A stretch of DNA of 53,598 bases from Saccharicrinis sp. Lineage in GTDB: Bacteria; Bacteroidota; Bacteroidia; Bacteroidales; Marinilabiliaceae. The translations under genes were made by a program, and so were the position numbers. The stretch's first letter is position 1. Each line of letters begins with the position of its first letter. Location of the stretch: assembly GCA_024635555.1 (NCBI GenBank), contig JAGXIO010000046.1:1-53598 (forward strand). Direction: 5' to 3'. Below are positions 18,526 through 26,530 of the stretch, one piece after another. The notes beneath the pieces are model-generated. The model was not told where the DNA came from. It made no database searches and worked only from the letters and a program-made list of their open reading frames with translations.

Positions 18526-19165
18526 TATTCTCAAAAGCTACACCTTTGCTTAGGATAATGTCGCGCACTTCAACCACCATTTCGGGGTTGCCACAAAGAA
18601 AAAAGTTAACATCCTTGGGTAAATCCGTTTGCTCGCTTAGCCAGTTGGTGAGCCGACCCTCTATGGCGCCATCTCCTTTTTCTTTGGTGCAAAATCGCAG
18701 GTAATTATCTCCCACGTGCGCTTTAAAACTATCCTGAAACAAAAAATGTTCTAAAGTACGGGAACCGTGCAAAAGTTTTTTAGGAATATCCACCCCCGAT
18801 TCCACCATCGAAACAAACGGAGCAATACCCGTACCCGTCGCTATCCACCACTCCGCTTTTGCCGAAGGCGTAAACTTACCAAACGGCTCCGATACAAGCA
18901 ACTCATCCCCCGGTTTTAACCTCGACAAAGGAGGTGTAAGAAGTCCTTGCGGAAACACATCGAATAAAATGCGCATGGGATCTTTTTTATTGCCACTTGC
19001 AATGCTGTATAATCTAGGATCGTCGCCTTCATGTAAAGCTACGGCAACCACCTGACCGGGAATAAAGTCAAATTTACGTTCAAATTCGAGGGTAAAATAT
19101 CCGGGTACAATTTCCTTAACCGTGGTAACCTTATGCGAGAAGAGCTCTTTTCTTTTTCGGGGCAT
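18503..19165 (-). CDS. Ferredoxin-NADP reductase-like flavoprotein
   Basis: This FAD/NAD(P)H oxidoreductase of about 220 residues has an FAD-binding barrel with DPRLYSIASG (RxYS motif), followed by GKFTP and the NAD(P)-binding region IATGTGIAPFVSMVESG, then a C-terminal FLCGNPEMVVEVRDIL. No iron-sulfur domain is present, so it probably passes electrons between NADPH and a separate ferredoxin or flavodoxin. I start it at the ATG at 19165 (MPRKRKELFSH); an upstream in-frame ATG at 19192 would add nine residues. It converges on the DUF1801 gene with a 23-base overlap. Confidence 0.88.
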   Translation of the reverse strand: MPRKRKELFSHKVTTVKEIVPGYFTLEFERKFDFIPGQVVAVALHEGDDPRLYSIASGNKKDPMRILFDVFPQGLLTPPLSRLKPGDELLVSEPFGKFTPSAKAEWWIATGTGIAPFVSMVESGVDIPKKLLHGSRTLEHFLFQDSFKAHVGDNYLRFCTKEKGDGAIEGRLTNWLSEQTDLPKDVNFFLCGNPEMVVEVRDIILSKGVAFENIMAEIYF

Positions 19166-19483
19166 ATTATGATGTTTTGAATGCAAACACAAAGAAGCAA
19201 CTTATTGTTTCGTCTCGGAAATTAATTCCGCACTAATGTTGGAAAGGCGTATTTAGTCATCCTGAAACTAGAACCCAATCATTAAGGCACTTAGAAAAAT
19301 CATTTAAAATTCCTAAATTACAAGCATTCAATAATCTTTAATAATCCAACCAAATTGAATACAGGTGTATCATAAATAGATAGGGTCGACAAAGTGTTAT
19401 TTCATCAAAACTATTAACAATAATGTAACCTTATGCCCAATTAAAACGAACAAGCAGAAGTATAACCACACATTCAGCGATTC

Positions 19484-21070
19484 ATGAATTCGATCTATAA
19501 ATTTGCATCCGTCCTACTAGTTTGTTTGCTGTTGGCATCATGCACGCCATTTGGATCATCGCCTAAAATACCGTCCGTGCCACTGCTATATTTTAATTTT
19601 AACGGCAACAATGCGTCCGCGGGTATAGAGCAATTTAAAATTTACGGAAACCAAAAAATGTCGTACGCACCGGGGCTTATGGATTCGTGCCTTAATTTCT
19701 CGGCCACCTCTTTTTATCGCAAACCTTTGGTTATTGAAACAAAGGGTGAGTTTATTCATCCTCAGCAAAATGCTTTTTCGGTGATGGTTTGGGTAAAAAT
19801 GAAAGCGGGTGACAATGAGAGTTACGGTATCATAGGAAACAAAGGTTTGGGTATTGATTCGGAAAGAGGATGGATTATTTCCAAAACTCCTTCGGGTGCA
19901 TGGCAACTGGAAGTTTCGGATGGCTATCAGAACCAAAAATATATTGCAACACCCATACGCCAGCGTATCAACGACGGCAAATGGCATCAGATAGGTTTTA
20001 TGTTGGACAAAAATGAACAAGTTGCTCGCACCTATTTCGACGGAAAGTTGGTGGGTGTTTTGAGCCTTGACAACATTCAGAGTTTTGATGCCGATTATAA
20101 CTTATACATTGGTTGCGATCCCGGCTCGGTGGATTATACCAAAGACACTTTTAACGGGATGATAGATGAGGTGGGTGTTTGGTCGCAACGGTTAGACGAC
20201 CGTCAGTTTGCCGATGCGTATCGCTTTTTGAAAAAGGAACGATTGAAAAGCTACCCAAAGGCAGGCGAAACCATAAAGGTGATGAGCTGGAACATTTGGA
20301 ATGGAGGCATGCAGCAAGGTAAAACAGTGGGTCTGGATAAAATAGTTCGATGTATTAAAAACAATGGTGCCGACGTAGTGGCTCTTCAGGAGGAATTTGG
20401 CTCAGGTGAATATATTGCCGATGCCTTAGACTTTTATTTTTATCGTCGAAGTCTCAACCTTTGCTTACTAAGCCGTTATCCCCTCGGAAAAAGCTTCAAC
20501 ATTTTCAAACCCATCAATGCTGGCGGCATCGAGGTATTGCTCAACGATGAAAACCATATGGTGGTATGCCCTGTTTGGTTGAGCTTTCAACCTAATATTA
20601 AAGGATTGTTGATGAATGAAACAGTAAACACCGACACCATTTTGAACATTGAAAATGCTACACGAGCAGGCGAAGCCACCTTTATATTAAGTGAGTTGGC
20701 AAAACTAAGCAACGAGTTTAACTCAAGTTCGCTTATTTTGGCTGGCGACTTTAATAGCGGCTCTCACTTAGATTGGACGGAAAAAAACAAATCCAACAAA
20801 TACAACAAAGTGCTTCCATTTCCCACCACCCTTAAAATGGCTCAAGCTGGCTTCATAGATTCTTTCCGCGAAATTTGGCCAAACCCTTCCGAGAAACCGG
20901 GCAACACCTACTCCCCTATTTTTAAAGAGGATTACAACGACCGTATTGATTTTATATTTTACAAGGGCAAGCACCTCAAAGCCATCGATGCAGTAACAAT
21001 CGACAAAACTGTTACGCCATTGTTCCCTTCAGACCATGCCGCGGTAATGGTCACCTTCCAATTGCAATAG
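19484..21070 (+). CDS. Lipoprotein: LamG domain plus endonuclease/exonuclease/phosphatase domain
   Basis: The signal ends in LLASC (lipobox), so this 528-residue protein is membrane-anchored outside the cytoplasm. Residues about 30-250 form a LamG/concanavalin-like beta sandwich (FSVMVWVKM, DGKWHQIGFMLD, FNGMIDEVGVW). Residues 262-528 are an endonuclease/exonuclease/phosphatase domain with SWNIWNGG, VVALQEE, LAGDFNS, YNDRIDFIF and the terminal SDHAAV, so the catalytic residues are present. It could be a surface nuclease or a phosphodiesterase (for example sphingomyelinase-like); the sequence does not decide. It is monocistronic, upstream of a repeat-rich spacer. Confidence 0.88.
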   Translation: MNSIYKFASVLLVCLLLASCTPFGSSPKIPSVPLLYFNFNGNNASAGIEQFKIYGNQKMSYAPGLMDSCLNFSATSFYRKPLVIETKGEFIHPQQNAFSVMVWVKMKAGDNESYGIIGNKGLGIDSERGWIISKTPSGAWQLEVSDGYQNQKYIATPIRQRINDGKWHQIGFMLDKNEQVARTYFDGKLVGVLSLDNIQSFDADYNLYIGCDPGSVDYTKDTFNGMIDEVGVWSQRLDDRQFADAYRFLKKERLKSYPKAGETIKVMSWNIWNGGMQQGKTVGLDKIVRCIKNNGADVVALQEEFGSGEYIADALDFYFYRRSLNLCLLSRYPLGKSFNIFKPINAGGIEVLLNDENHMVVCPVWLSFQPNIKGLLMNETVNTDTILNIENATRAGEATFILSELAKLSNEFNSSSLILAGDFNSGSHLDWTEKNKSNKYNKVLPFPTTLKMAQAGFIDSFREIWPNPSEKPGNTYSPIFKEDYNDRIDFIFYKGKHLKAIDAVTIDKTVTPLFPSDHAAVMVTFQLQ

Positions 21071-21090
21071 AAGTATTGTTTATTTTTTTC

Positions 21091-21132
21091 GCGCAGAGTT
21101 ACGCAGAGTTTTTACGCAGATTTACGCAGATA
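21091..21132 (+). repeat. Short CGCAGA direct repeats
   Basis: Four copies of (A/G)CGCAGA occur at 9-13 base intervals, starting GCGCAGAGTTACGCAGAG. It resembles a simple dispersed repeat and no function is evident. Confidence 0.7.
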
Positions 21133-21217
21133 ACAATATAACTTTACTCCAAAAATTGTAACTACTCAGCAGTAACTATTCAGCTTGTGTAAAAAGCCAA
21201 AGTTTATTGCAACCCTT

Positions 21218-21355
21218 ATTGCCGTTGGTTTTAACCAACGGAGAAGATAATTTGCTAATGGCTTTAGCCGCATTTATTAAAACCAAACAAGCTAAATGCG
21301 GCTAAAGCCATTAGTTACTGCACATTCATAACCGTTGGCTAAAGCCAACGGCAAT
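21218..21355. repeat. Composite three-hairpin palindrome, element 1
   Basis: Outer hairpins CCGTTGG-(TTTTAA)-CCAACGG (21222-21241) and CCGTTGG-(CTAAAG)-CCAACGG (21332-21351) flank a central hairpin whose 22-base arms (21255-21276 and 21293-21314) are perfectly complementary. The left end ATTGCCGTTGG is also complementary to the right end CCAACGGCAAT, so the outer hairpins can pair with each other. The same architecture recurs at 48344-48440 with different sequence. Confidence 0.85.
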
Positions 21356-21497
21356 GAAAAAAATAACATGCACTAAATTAAATTCTTTGAGATTCGGACA
21401 GCACAACTCTAAATCTCCCCTAATCACATAAACCTTAACTTTACCTACAACCCATACTTGCTGAGTGGTTACAAAAAATTTACTGTTCACTATTTTT

Positions 21498-21604
21498 CCC
21501 GTCAAAAAATAAATTTGAATAATGTGACGGGATGTCCATTCCTTCCAACTGATTTCCCGTTAAAGAATAAATGAAATTAAAGTAACGGGATGTCACTTCG
21601 CTCC
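21498..21604 (+). repeat. Covarying hairpin repeat, copies 3 and 4 in tandem
   Basis: Copy 3: CCCGTCA (21498-21504) with TGACGGG (21525-21531), tail ATGTCCATTCCTTCC. Copy 4: CCCGTTA (21556-21562) with TAACGGG (21583-21589), tail ATGTCACTTCGCTCC. The period is 58 bases. Stem changes are compensated on both arms relative to copies 1 and 2. Confidence 0.8.
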
Positions 21605-21680
21605 AACTGATTACTGTTTTACTGTTAACTGATTACTGTTAACTGACTACTGTTAACTGCTTTTTACTGATAATTGATAA
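21605..21680 (+). repeat. ACTGTTAACTG low-complexity repeat
   Basis: Imperfect tandem units of ACTGTTAACTGA with GTTAAC centres run through this stretch. Units are of uneven length with no unique spacers, so it is not a CRISPR array. Confidence 0.65.
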
Positions 21681-21747
21681 CTATTTTAGTTTTGGATAAG
21701 GGTAAAAAGGTCTTTACCTTGTCCTACTAACAAACGCCTATACGCGC

Positions 21748-22314
21748 ATGCCTCAACTTGATGATAAAAATATAGATGAAGTACTTTTTGTGCTGATAAA
21801 AAAAGGCGACAAGCAGGCATTCGAAAAGATATTCAGAAAATATTACGTTCGGCTTACTGCTTTTGCCAACACTTTTATGCACGATTTGGATTTATCCGAA
21901 AGCGTAATTCAGAGTATTTTTGTAAAGCTATGGGAAAAACGGGCATCGTACGAAATAACATCATTGCAGTCGTATTTGATGGTAGCCGTACGGAATAGTT
22001 GCCACAACGAATTGAAACGGCAAAAGCACCAACGCAATTTTAAAAATACAGTTGAACCCGACTATCTGATAGAAACTTTCGATTATCCTGATGCAGGTGC
22101 CATGCAACAAATTAAAGATGTAATTGAGCAATTACCCGAACAGCGGAAAAAGATATTTGTACTTAACAGAGTAGACGGATTAAAATATCGAGAAATAGCA
22201 GAGCAACTAAATTTATCGCAAAAAACAGTTGAAGCACAGATGGGCAAAGCATTAAAGTTTCTAAGAGAAAATCTTTTAGAATTAAAAAAACAAGTATATC
22301 ATATCTTACTATAA
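21748..22314 (+). CDS. ECF-type RNA polymerase sigma factor
   Basis: The 188-residue protein shows sigma region 2 (AFEKIFRKYYVRLTAFANTF through VKLWEKR) and region 4 (IEQLPEQRKKIFVLNRVDGL, then YREIAEQLNLSQKTVEAQM, a helix-turn-helix). There is no region 1 or 3, as in the extracytoplasmic-function group common in Bacteroidota. It would direct RNA polymerase to a small regulon when released by its anti-sigma factor. The FecR gene starts 7 bases after its stop, and the STN-type protein follows, so the three form a likely operon. Confidence 0.95.
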   Translation: MPQLDDKNIDEVLFVLIKKGDKQAFEKIFRKYYVRLTAFANTFMHDLDLSESVIQSIFVKLWEKRASYEITSLQSYLMVAVRNSCHNELKRQKHQRNFKNTVEPDYLIETFDYPDAGAMQQIKDVIEQLPEQRKKIFVLNRVDGLKYREIAEQLNLSQKTVEAQMGKALKFLRENLLELKKQVYHILL

Positions 22315-22321
22315 AAAAGTG

Positions 22322-23290
22322 ATGAAAGAAGAAATCAAAGATATAAATTGGGAGCAGGCGGCGCGGGTATATTCGGGCGAAGCATCCAACGACGAACGGA
22401 GACATTTTGAGCTATGGTTGGCACTTAACGAAAACCAAATTGAGTGGGACAACATATCCAAAAGTATGCGTGGGGTCGATTCCTCACTAATATCTGAGAA
22501 AGTAGATGTGGAGCAAGCTTGGCGCAAGATAAAACCAATTACAGTGAACAAAAACAATCGTACAATTCGCATGTTTCGTGCGGGCATCGTGGCCGCCGCC
22601 GCTTCGGTTATCATAGCGGTTGTTATGTTCCTGAACCCTTTTGAAAAAACAGCTTCGCCCGACCAACTTATGGTAGCCGAAACCAGCAATACCATCGAAC
22701 AACTTGATTTGAACGACGGCTCTCTTATCGACCTTAACCGCAACAGCAACATCCGGTATCCATCTTCATTTGCATTAGACCAAAGAGCTTTAACCCTTAG
22801 TGGAGAGGCATTTTTTAATGTTGCTTCCGATAAAAACCGGCCATTTATTATCAGCACCCAACAAATTCAAATTAAAGTGATAGGCACCACCTTTAACGTA
22901 AAAGCACTTCCCAACGACAACCGCACCGAAGTGAGCGTACACGAGGGTAGCGTTTCAGTTTCTTCAATGCTTAATCCAAACAATAGCATGATGCTAACAG
23001 CGGGAGATAAGGCCATATTCAATGCCGAAGACAATTCATGGGTAAAAATGCAATTAACAAACAACAATTACATCGCCTGGAAAACAAAAGAAATAGCATT
23101 CAAAAATGATGAACTTCCCTTTGCCATAGCCCTTATTGAAGAGGTGTATAACGTTAAAATTAATGCGCCCAATGGTTTTGAAACAGATAGCAAAATGATA
23201 ACCACCACTTTCGATAAATACACCATCGAACATATTGTAATGGTGTTAAACGGTATTTATGGTGTTGAATTTACATATCAAAAAGAATAA
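22322..23290 (+). CDS. FecR-family anti-sigma factor
   Basis: The inner-membrane protein has about 322 residues. An N-terminal cytoplasmic domain (WEQAARVYSGEASNDERRHFELWL) should bind the sigma factor. A single transmembrane helix lies around 85-105 (AGIVAAAASVIIAVVMFL). A periplasmic FecR domain (LNDGSLIDLNRNSNIRYP, TLSGEAFFNVA, RPFIIST, VIGTTFNVKA, VSVHEGSVSV) ends with a DUF4974-like segment (FDKYTIEHIVMVLNGIYGVEF). It starts at the ATG at 22322; a GTG directly before it is unlikely. It probably receives a signal from the STN domain of the next gene product. Confidence 0.95.
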   Translation: MKEEIKDINWEQAARVYSGEASNDERRHFELWLALNENQIEWDNISKSMRGVDSSLISEKVDVEQAWRKIKPITVNKNNRTIRMFRAGIVAAAASVIIAVVMFLNPFEKTASPDQLMVAETSNTIEQLDLNDGSLIDLNRNSNIRYPSSFALDQRALTLSGEAFFNVASDKNRPFIISTQQIQIKVIGTTFNVKALPNDNRTEVSVHEGSVSVSSMLNPNNSMMLTAGDKAIFNAEDNSWVKMQLTNNNYIAWKTKEIAFKNDELPFAIALIEEVYNVKINAPNGFETDSKMITTTFDKYTIEHIVMVLNGIYGVEFTYQKE

Positions 23291-23393
23291 TTTTATTTGT
23301 TAGTTTTAGAGTCTTAAAAGAATATTCAATGCTTGTATCTAAACTGGCACTTTTTATTCTTGCAAAAACAATCATCAGTACAACTAAAACTAC

Positions 23394-24938
23394 ATGAAAG
23401 TCTGGGCTCAGCTTTTGCTCCTTATTACATTCATTGCGCTAAACACCCGTTGTTTTTCGCAGGATAAGGTGTTGGTTCAAAGTCAGGGCAATATATTGTA
23501 CGAGATAATTGACGTCGATTATCCAGCTATAAAAATTGAGGCGCTCCTGGATTCTCTTCATTATTTATATGATTATTATTTTTCGTACGATCCTTCCCAA
23601 CTACCCACCGATTCTATTGTAAACGCCGTCTATCATCAGCAAAGTCTTTATTTTATTTTAAAAGATGTGCTTAGTCCTTATGAATTCTTGATAAGCAGTT
23701 TGGGCCGACAAGTGATTATAACTCAACACAAGTACAAAGCAGAATTGAGGAACTACATCACCATCAACGGAACGATTGTTTCCACAGACAACAGCGAACC
23801 ATTACCACTGGTAAACATATCGGTTAAGGGCGAGCCATTGGGCACCACAAGCAATACTGAAGGCGAATTTACTTTTCTGATACCGCGTGAGCATATACAT
23901 GGTAAGCTAAACCTTTCATCCATAGGCTACCAATCCGACAGCTTGCTAATACCCAAAACCGACACTACTTTGCGTATTGCACTTAGGCCACAGACCATAC
24001 GATTAAAGGAAATAAAGGTGGTTTTTATGCCTGCCGATGAAATTCTGAAACAGCTAATTAAAAACAGAGAGCGTAATTACTTTGCGGAATCCATGCTGAT
24101 GACAGCCTTTTTTCGTGAATCGATAAAACAAGACGGAAAATATATCGAAGTGTCAGAAGCCGTCATCGAAATTTTCAAGAGTTCGTACTTAAATACAAAC
24201 GATACAGAAGATGCCCGATTTATTAAAGGAAGGAAAAAAGTGGAAGACAAGGAGGTGTCGGTTGCCCGCTTGAAGTTGGCTGGAGGCCCTGCCCTATTTT
24301 CAACAATAGATGTGGCCAAGCACCTCAATTTTATTTCGGGTGAGGATGGGCAAAAATACAGCTACACATATCTAGGCAAAGAAATCGTACACAACAGAGT
24401 AGCTTATAAATTGGGGTTTAAGCCTATAACAGAGTTGGATGGTATTTATTACGAGGGTGATCTGTATGTTGATGTGGAAAGTTTTGCCCTCATACGTGCC
24501 GAGTTTGGCATGACAAAAAAAACACTGCGCAACAGCAATAAATATTTTATACTTAAAAATGCAAAAAAAGTAAAGTCAACACCCACATTCGCCTATTACA
24601 GTGTAGATTACAGGCCCTATAACGACAAATGGCTACTAAATAGCATAAGAGGCGAGCTTATCATTAAAATGCAGGATAAACGCAACAAAATAAAATCAGA
24701 ATATCATATTTCTTCCGATATGCTTATTACCGATGCCCAACCCGGACAAGGACAACAAATAAGGTATTCAGAAGCTTTTAAAACGAATTATGTGCTGGCC
24801 GACAAGATTGTGGCGTACGAGCCTTTGTTTTGGAAAGATTATAATGTTATCCGTCCCGAGGATGAATTAGAAAAGGTATTCAAAAACGCTGCCGTTGAAA
24901 TTAATTTGGTGCCACAAACAAAAAAAACCAAGCACTAA
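23394..24938 (+). CDS. STN plus carboxypeptidase-regulatory-domain protein, no TonB barrel
   Basis: The 514-residue protein has a signal peptide (about 1-24). An STN-like (secretin/TonB short N-terminal) domain follows at about 40-115, with IEALLDSLHYLYDYYFSYD and ILKDVLSPYEFLISSLG. A carboxypeptidase-regulatory domain (about 122-200) contains SVKGEPLGTTSNTEGEFTF and SSIGYQSDSL. A 310-residue C-terminal region is homologous to the protein at 5157-7073. The protein stops without the roughly 700-residue TonB-dependent barrel that normally follows an STN domain and with which FecR signalling is coupled. Its place behind sigma and FecR suggests it senses something at the outer membrane and feeds FecR. 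The ligand is unknown. Confidence 0.82.
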   Translation: MKVWAQLLLLITFIALNTRCFSQDKVLVQSQGNILYEIIDVDYPAIKIEALLDSLHYLYDYYFSYDPSQLPTDSIVNAVYHQQSLYFILKDVLSPYEFLISSLGRQVIITQHKYKAELRNYITINGTIVSTDNSEPLPLVNISVKGEPLGTTSNTEGEFTFLIPREHIHGKLNLSSIGYQSDSLLIPKTDTTLRIALRPQTIRLKEIKVVFMPADEILKQLIKNRERNYFAESMLMTAFFRESIKQDGKYIEVSEAVIEIFKSSYLNTNDTEDARFIKGRKKVEDKEVSVARLKLAGGPALFSTIDVAKHLNFISGEDGQKYSYTYLGKEIVHNRVAYKLGFKPITELDGIYYEGDLYVDVESFALIRAEFGMTKKTLRNSNKYFILKNAKKVKSTPTFAYYSVDYRPYNDKWLLNSIRGELIIKMQDKRNKIKSEYHISSDMLITDAQPGQGQQIRYSEAFKTNYVLADKIVAYEPLFWKDYNVIRPEDELEKVFKNAAVEINLVPQTKKTKH

Positions 24939-24947
24939 GGCTTGGTT
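24926..24947 (+). terminator. Terminator-like hairpin at the operon end
   Basis: AACCAAGC (24926-24933) pairs with GCTTGGTT (24940-24947). The hairpin includes the stop codon of the STN protein gene and is preceded by an A-run, so it could act in both directions, also for the minus-strand gene at 25011. Confidence 0.6.
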
Positions 24948-25010
24948 TGCTGTTATATTTAATCTGACATTTAAACCTAATCCATTTCTATATTTAAACT
25001 TCAACTTGCA

Positions 25011-25250
25011 TTAAGCACAATGTTTTTTAAGAAATTCGATAGTAGAACCCACTGAATTCAACTTGGCCAACTGGGAATTTTCTATCTCTACCTGAAATTT
25101 CGTCTCCAATAAAAACAAAAAACAAGTAAGATCCACATCATCCTTTAATAACTCTTCTTGCAAAGTGGCATCCTCCAAAATCAAGTTTCGAGGCACCCCG
25201 GTTTTACGTAAAACCTTATATAAATTTCTTCTAATTCTTTCCTGTTTCAT
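25011..25250 (-). CDS. Acyl-carrier-like protein without the attachment serine
   Basis: The 79-residue, helix-rich protein follows the acyl carrier protein pattern: helix 1 RNLYKVLRKTGVP, an acidic loop, then LKDDVDLTCFLFLLETKFQVEI, which aligns with the LxxDSLxxVELIMALEEKFxIEI of ACP, and a final NSVGSTIEFLKKH helix. Where ACP has DSL this protein has D37-D38-V39, so the phosphopantetheine serine is aspartate. It cannot carry an acyl chain in the usual way. It may be a structural or regulatory ACP mimic. It stands alone; function unknown. Confidence 0.65.
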   Translation of the reverse strand: MKQERIRRNLYKVLRKTGVPRNLILEDATLQEELLKDDVDLTCFLFLLETKFQVEIENSQLAKLNSVGSTIEFLKKHCA

Positions 25251-25447
25251 GACTTCTGATTTTAGCCTATTAATCGCTTACATAGATAGGACAATCGTAT
25301 GCAAAGTCACACGTACATAAAAAATGAATTATTTTGCATTAAATTCGATTTTCACTTACAAGCTTGAGTTAATTTACTGACAGACTGACAATTAAAAAAG
25401 AATAATAAGAATGATTTATGAAATAATATTTTTTTGAATAACACTAT

Positions 25448-25455
25448 TATCTTTG
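25448..25455 (+). promoter_or_regulatory. Candidate -7 box for the DUF4494 gene
   Basis: TATCTTTG matches TAnnTTTG, 38 bases before the ATG at 25493. A TTTTTG lies 12 bases upstream, which is too close for a standard -33, so only the -7 element is supported. Confidence 0.45.
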
Positions 25456-25492
25456 CTCTCACAATAAATAATCAATTAAAAATAAACAAACA

Positions 25493-26056
25493 ATGAATAC
25501 GTGGTTTGAGTGCAAGGTAAAATACGAAAAGATAGACGAACAAACAGGCAAAGAAAAAAAGGTGAACCTTCCATATCTTATTGATGCTGTTTCGTATACC
25601 GAAGCTGAAAGTAGGATACATACCGAGATGGAGCAATACGTTACGGGCGAATTTTCTGTTCCTTCGATAAAAAAAGCCAACTATAGCGATCTGTTTTTTT
25701 ACGACGACGGCGACAAATGGTACAAGTGCAAAGTGATGTTTGTTACCATCGACGAGGATGCGGGTAAGGAGAAAAAAGTGGCCAACCAAATGTTGGTACT
25801 GGCATCGGATCTAAAAGAGGCCTACGAAAGAATAAACTTGTCCATGAGCGGAATGACCGTGGATTATGACATTGTGGCTATTATCGAAAGTAATATAGCC
25901 GATGTATTCCCTTACTTTAAAGATGAAGTAAACGAACCTATCCCCGCAAATTTACGCCCACTGACGGAAGATGAGCAACAACTAAGAAAGCCATTACAAC
26001 AGGATGAGGTTGAGGAAGACGAAGATATTGAAGAGGAAGAGGATACGATTGAATAA
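25493..26056 (+). CDS. DUF4494 domain protein with acidic tail
   Basis: The 187-residue cytoplasmic protein contains two similar strand-rich halves: TWFECKVKYEKIDEQTGKEK near the start, and KWYKCKVMFVTIDEDAGKEK about 75 residues later. Each is followed by an alanine/glutamate helix. This internal duplication is typical of the DUF4494 family as I know it. The last 25 residues are strongly acidic (DEVEEDEDIEEEEDTIE). I know of no assigned function. The gene is monocistronic and ends at a clear terminator. Confidence 0.78.
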   Translation: MNTWFECKVKYEKIDEQTGKEKKVNLPYLIDAVSYTEAESRIHTEMEQYVTGEFSVPSIKKANYSDLFFYDDGDKWYKCKVMFVTIDEDAGKEKKVANQMLVLASDLKEAYERINLSMSGMTVDYDIVAIIESNIADVFPYFKDEVNEPIPANLRPLTEDEQQLRKPLQQDEVEEDEDIEEEEDTIE

Positions 26057-26063
26057 ATTAGAT

Positions 26064-26115
26064 GGGAACGATTATTTATTTGCAAGATGTAAATAAGAAC
26101 CGTTCCCTTGTTTTT
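26064..26115 (+). terminator. Intrinsic terminator after the DUF4494 gene
   Basis: GGGAACG (26064-26070) pairs with CGTTCCC (26101-26107); inside, ATTTA and TAAAT also pair. TTGTTTTT follows. Confidence 0.75.
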
Positions 26116-26530
26116 AAACCCAATTATCCCAGCTCCCGTTTATCACCACCCATCTGCACAAAGTTACATTTCACCCCTGATTTTTCACATCTGTGAAATT
26201 GACTCTTCGCTAAGTCATAATTTTATCGTACTTTTACTGTAATGCCTGCATAAAATTAAACAAATTAGTGTACTGCTTTGTAGTTTTGAAATAGCCAAAA
26301 TCTAAGCTATTCAAATTGAGCTTCATTTACAAAATGAAGATATAAACGACTTGTTTTATACAAAAACACATCAATTACTGCCTTATTGTTTCAGTTTATA
26401 AAGCATAAGCCTTTTTCACTAACAAATCCCACAACATTTAAGAATTATTACCTATTTAATTGGAGAAAAACATCTATAATTGATTATTTTTGACAATTGT
26501 AAAAACGAAAAATCTTAAAATTAAATAATA
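26116..26530. other. Gene-free AT-rich leader region
   Basis: No gene is supported between the terminator and the large carboxykinase-like gene. It is AT-rich and contains one well-placed promoter, listed separately. Confidence 0.55.
26460..26492 (+). promoter_or_regulatory. Candidate promoter for the putative PPi-PEPCK
   Basis: TTG at 26460-26462, a 22-base spacer, then TATTTTTG at 26485-26492 fit the Bacteroidota -33/-7 layout. The start codon is 38 bases downstream. Confidence 0.5.

Larger units (their letters stand above)
21071..21747. other. Gene-free, repeat-dense spacer
   Basis: About 680 bases without a supported gene, holding four different repeat types that are listed separately. 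A TAGTTTTG box at 21687-21694 could be the -7 element of the sigma-factor gene that begins at 21748. Confidence 0.7.

Noticed and set aside
21605-21680. Possible CRISPR-like tandem array (ACTGTTAACTG)
   Set aside because: Units are 11-20 bases with uneven, non-unique spacers and no cas genes nearby; it is a simple repeat.
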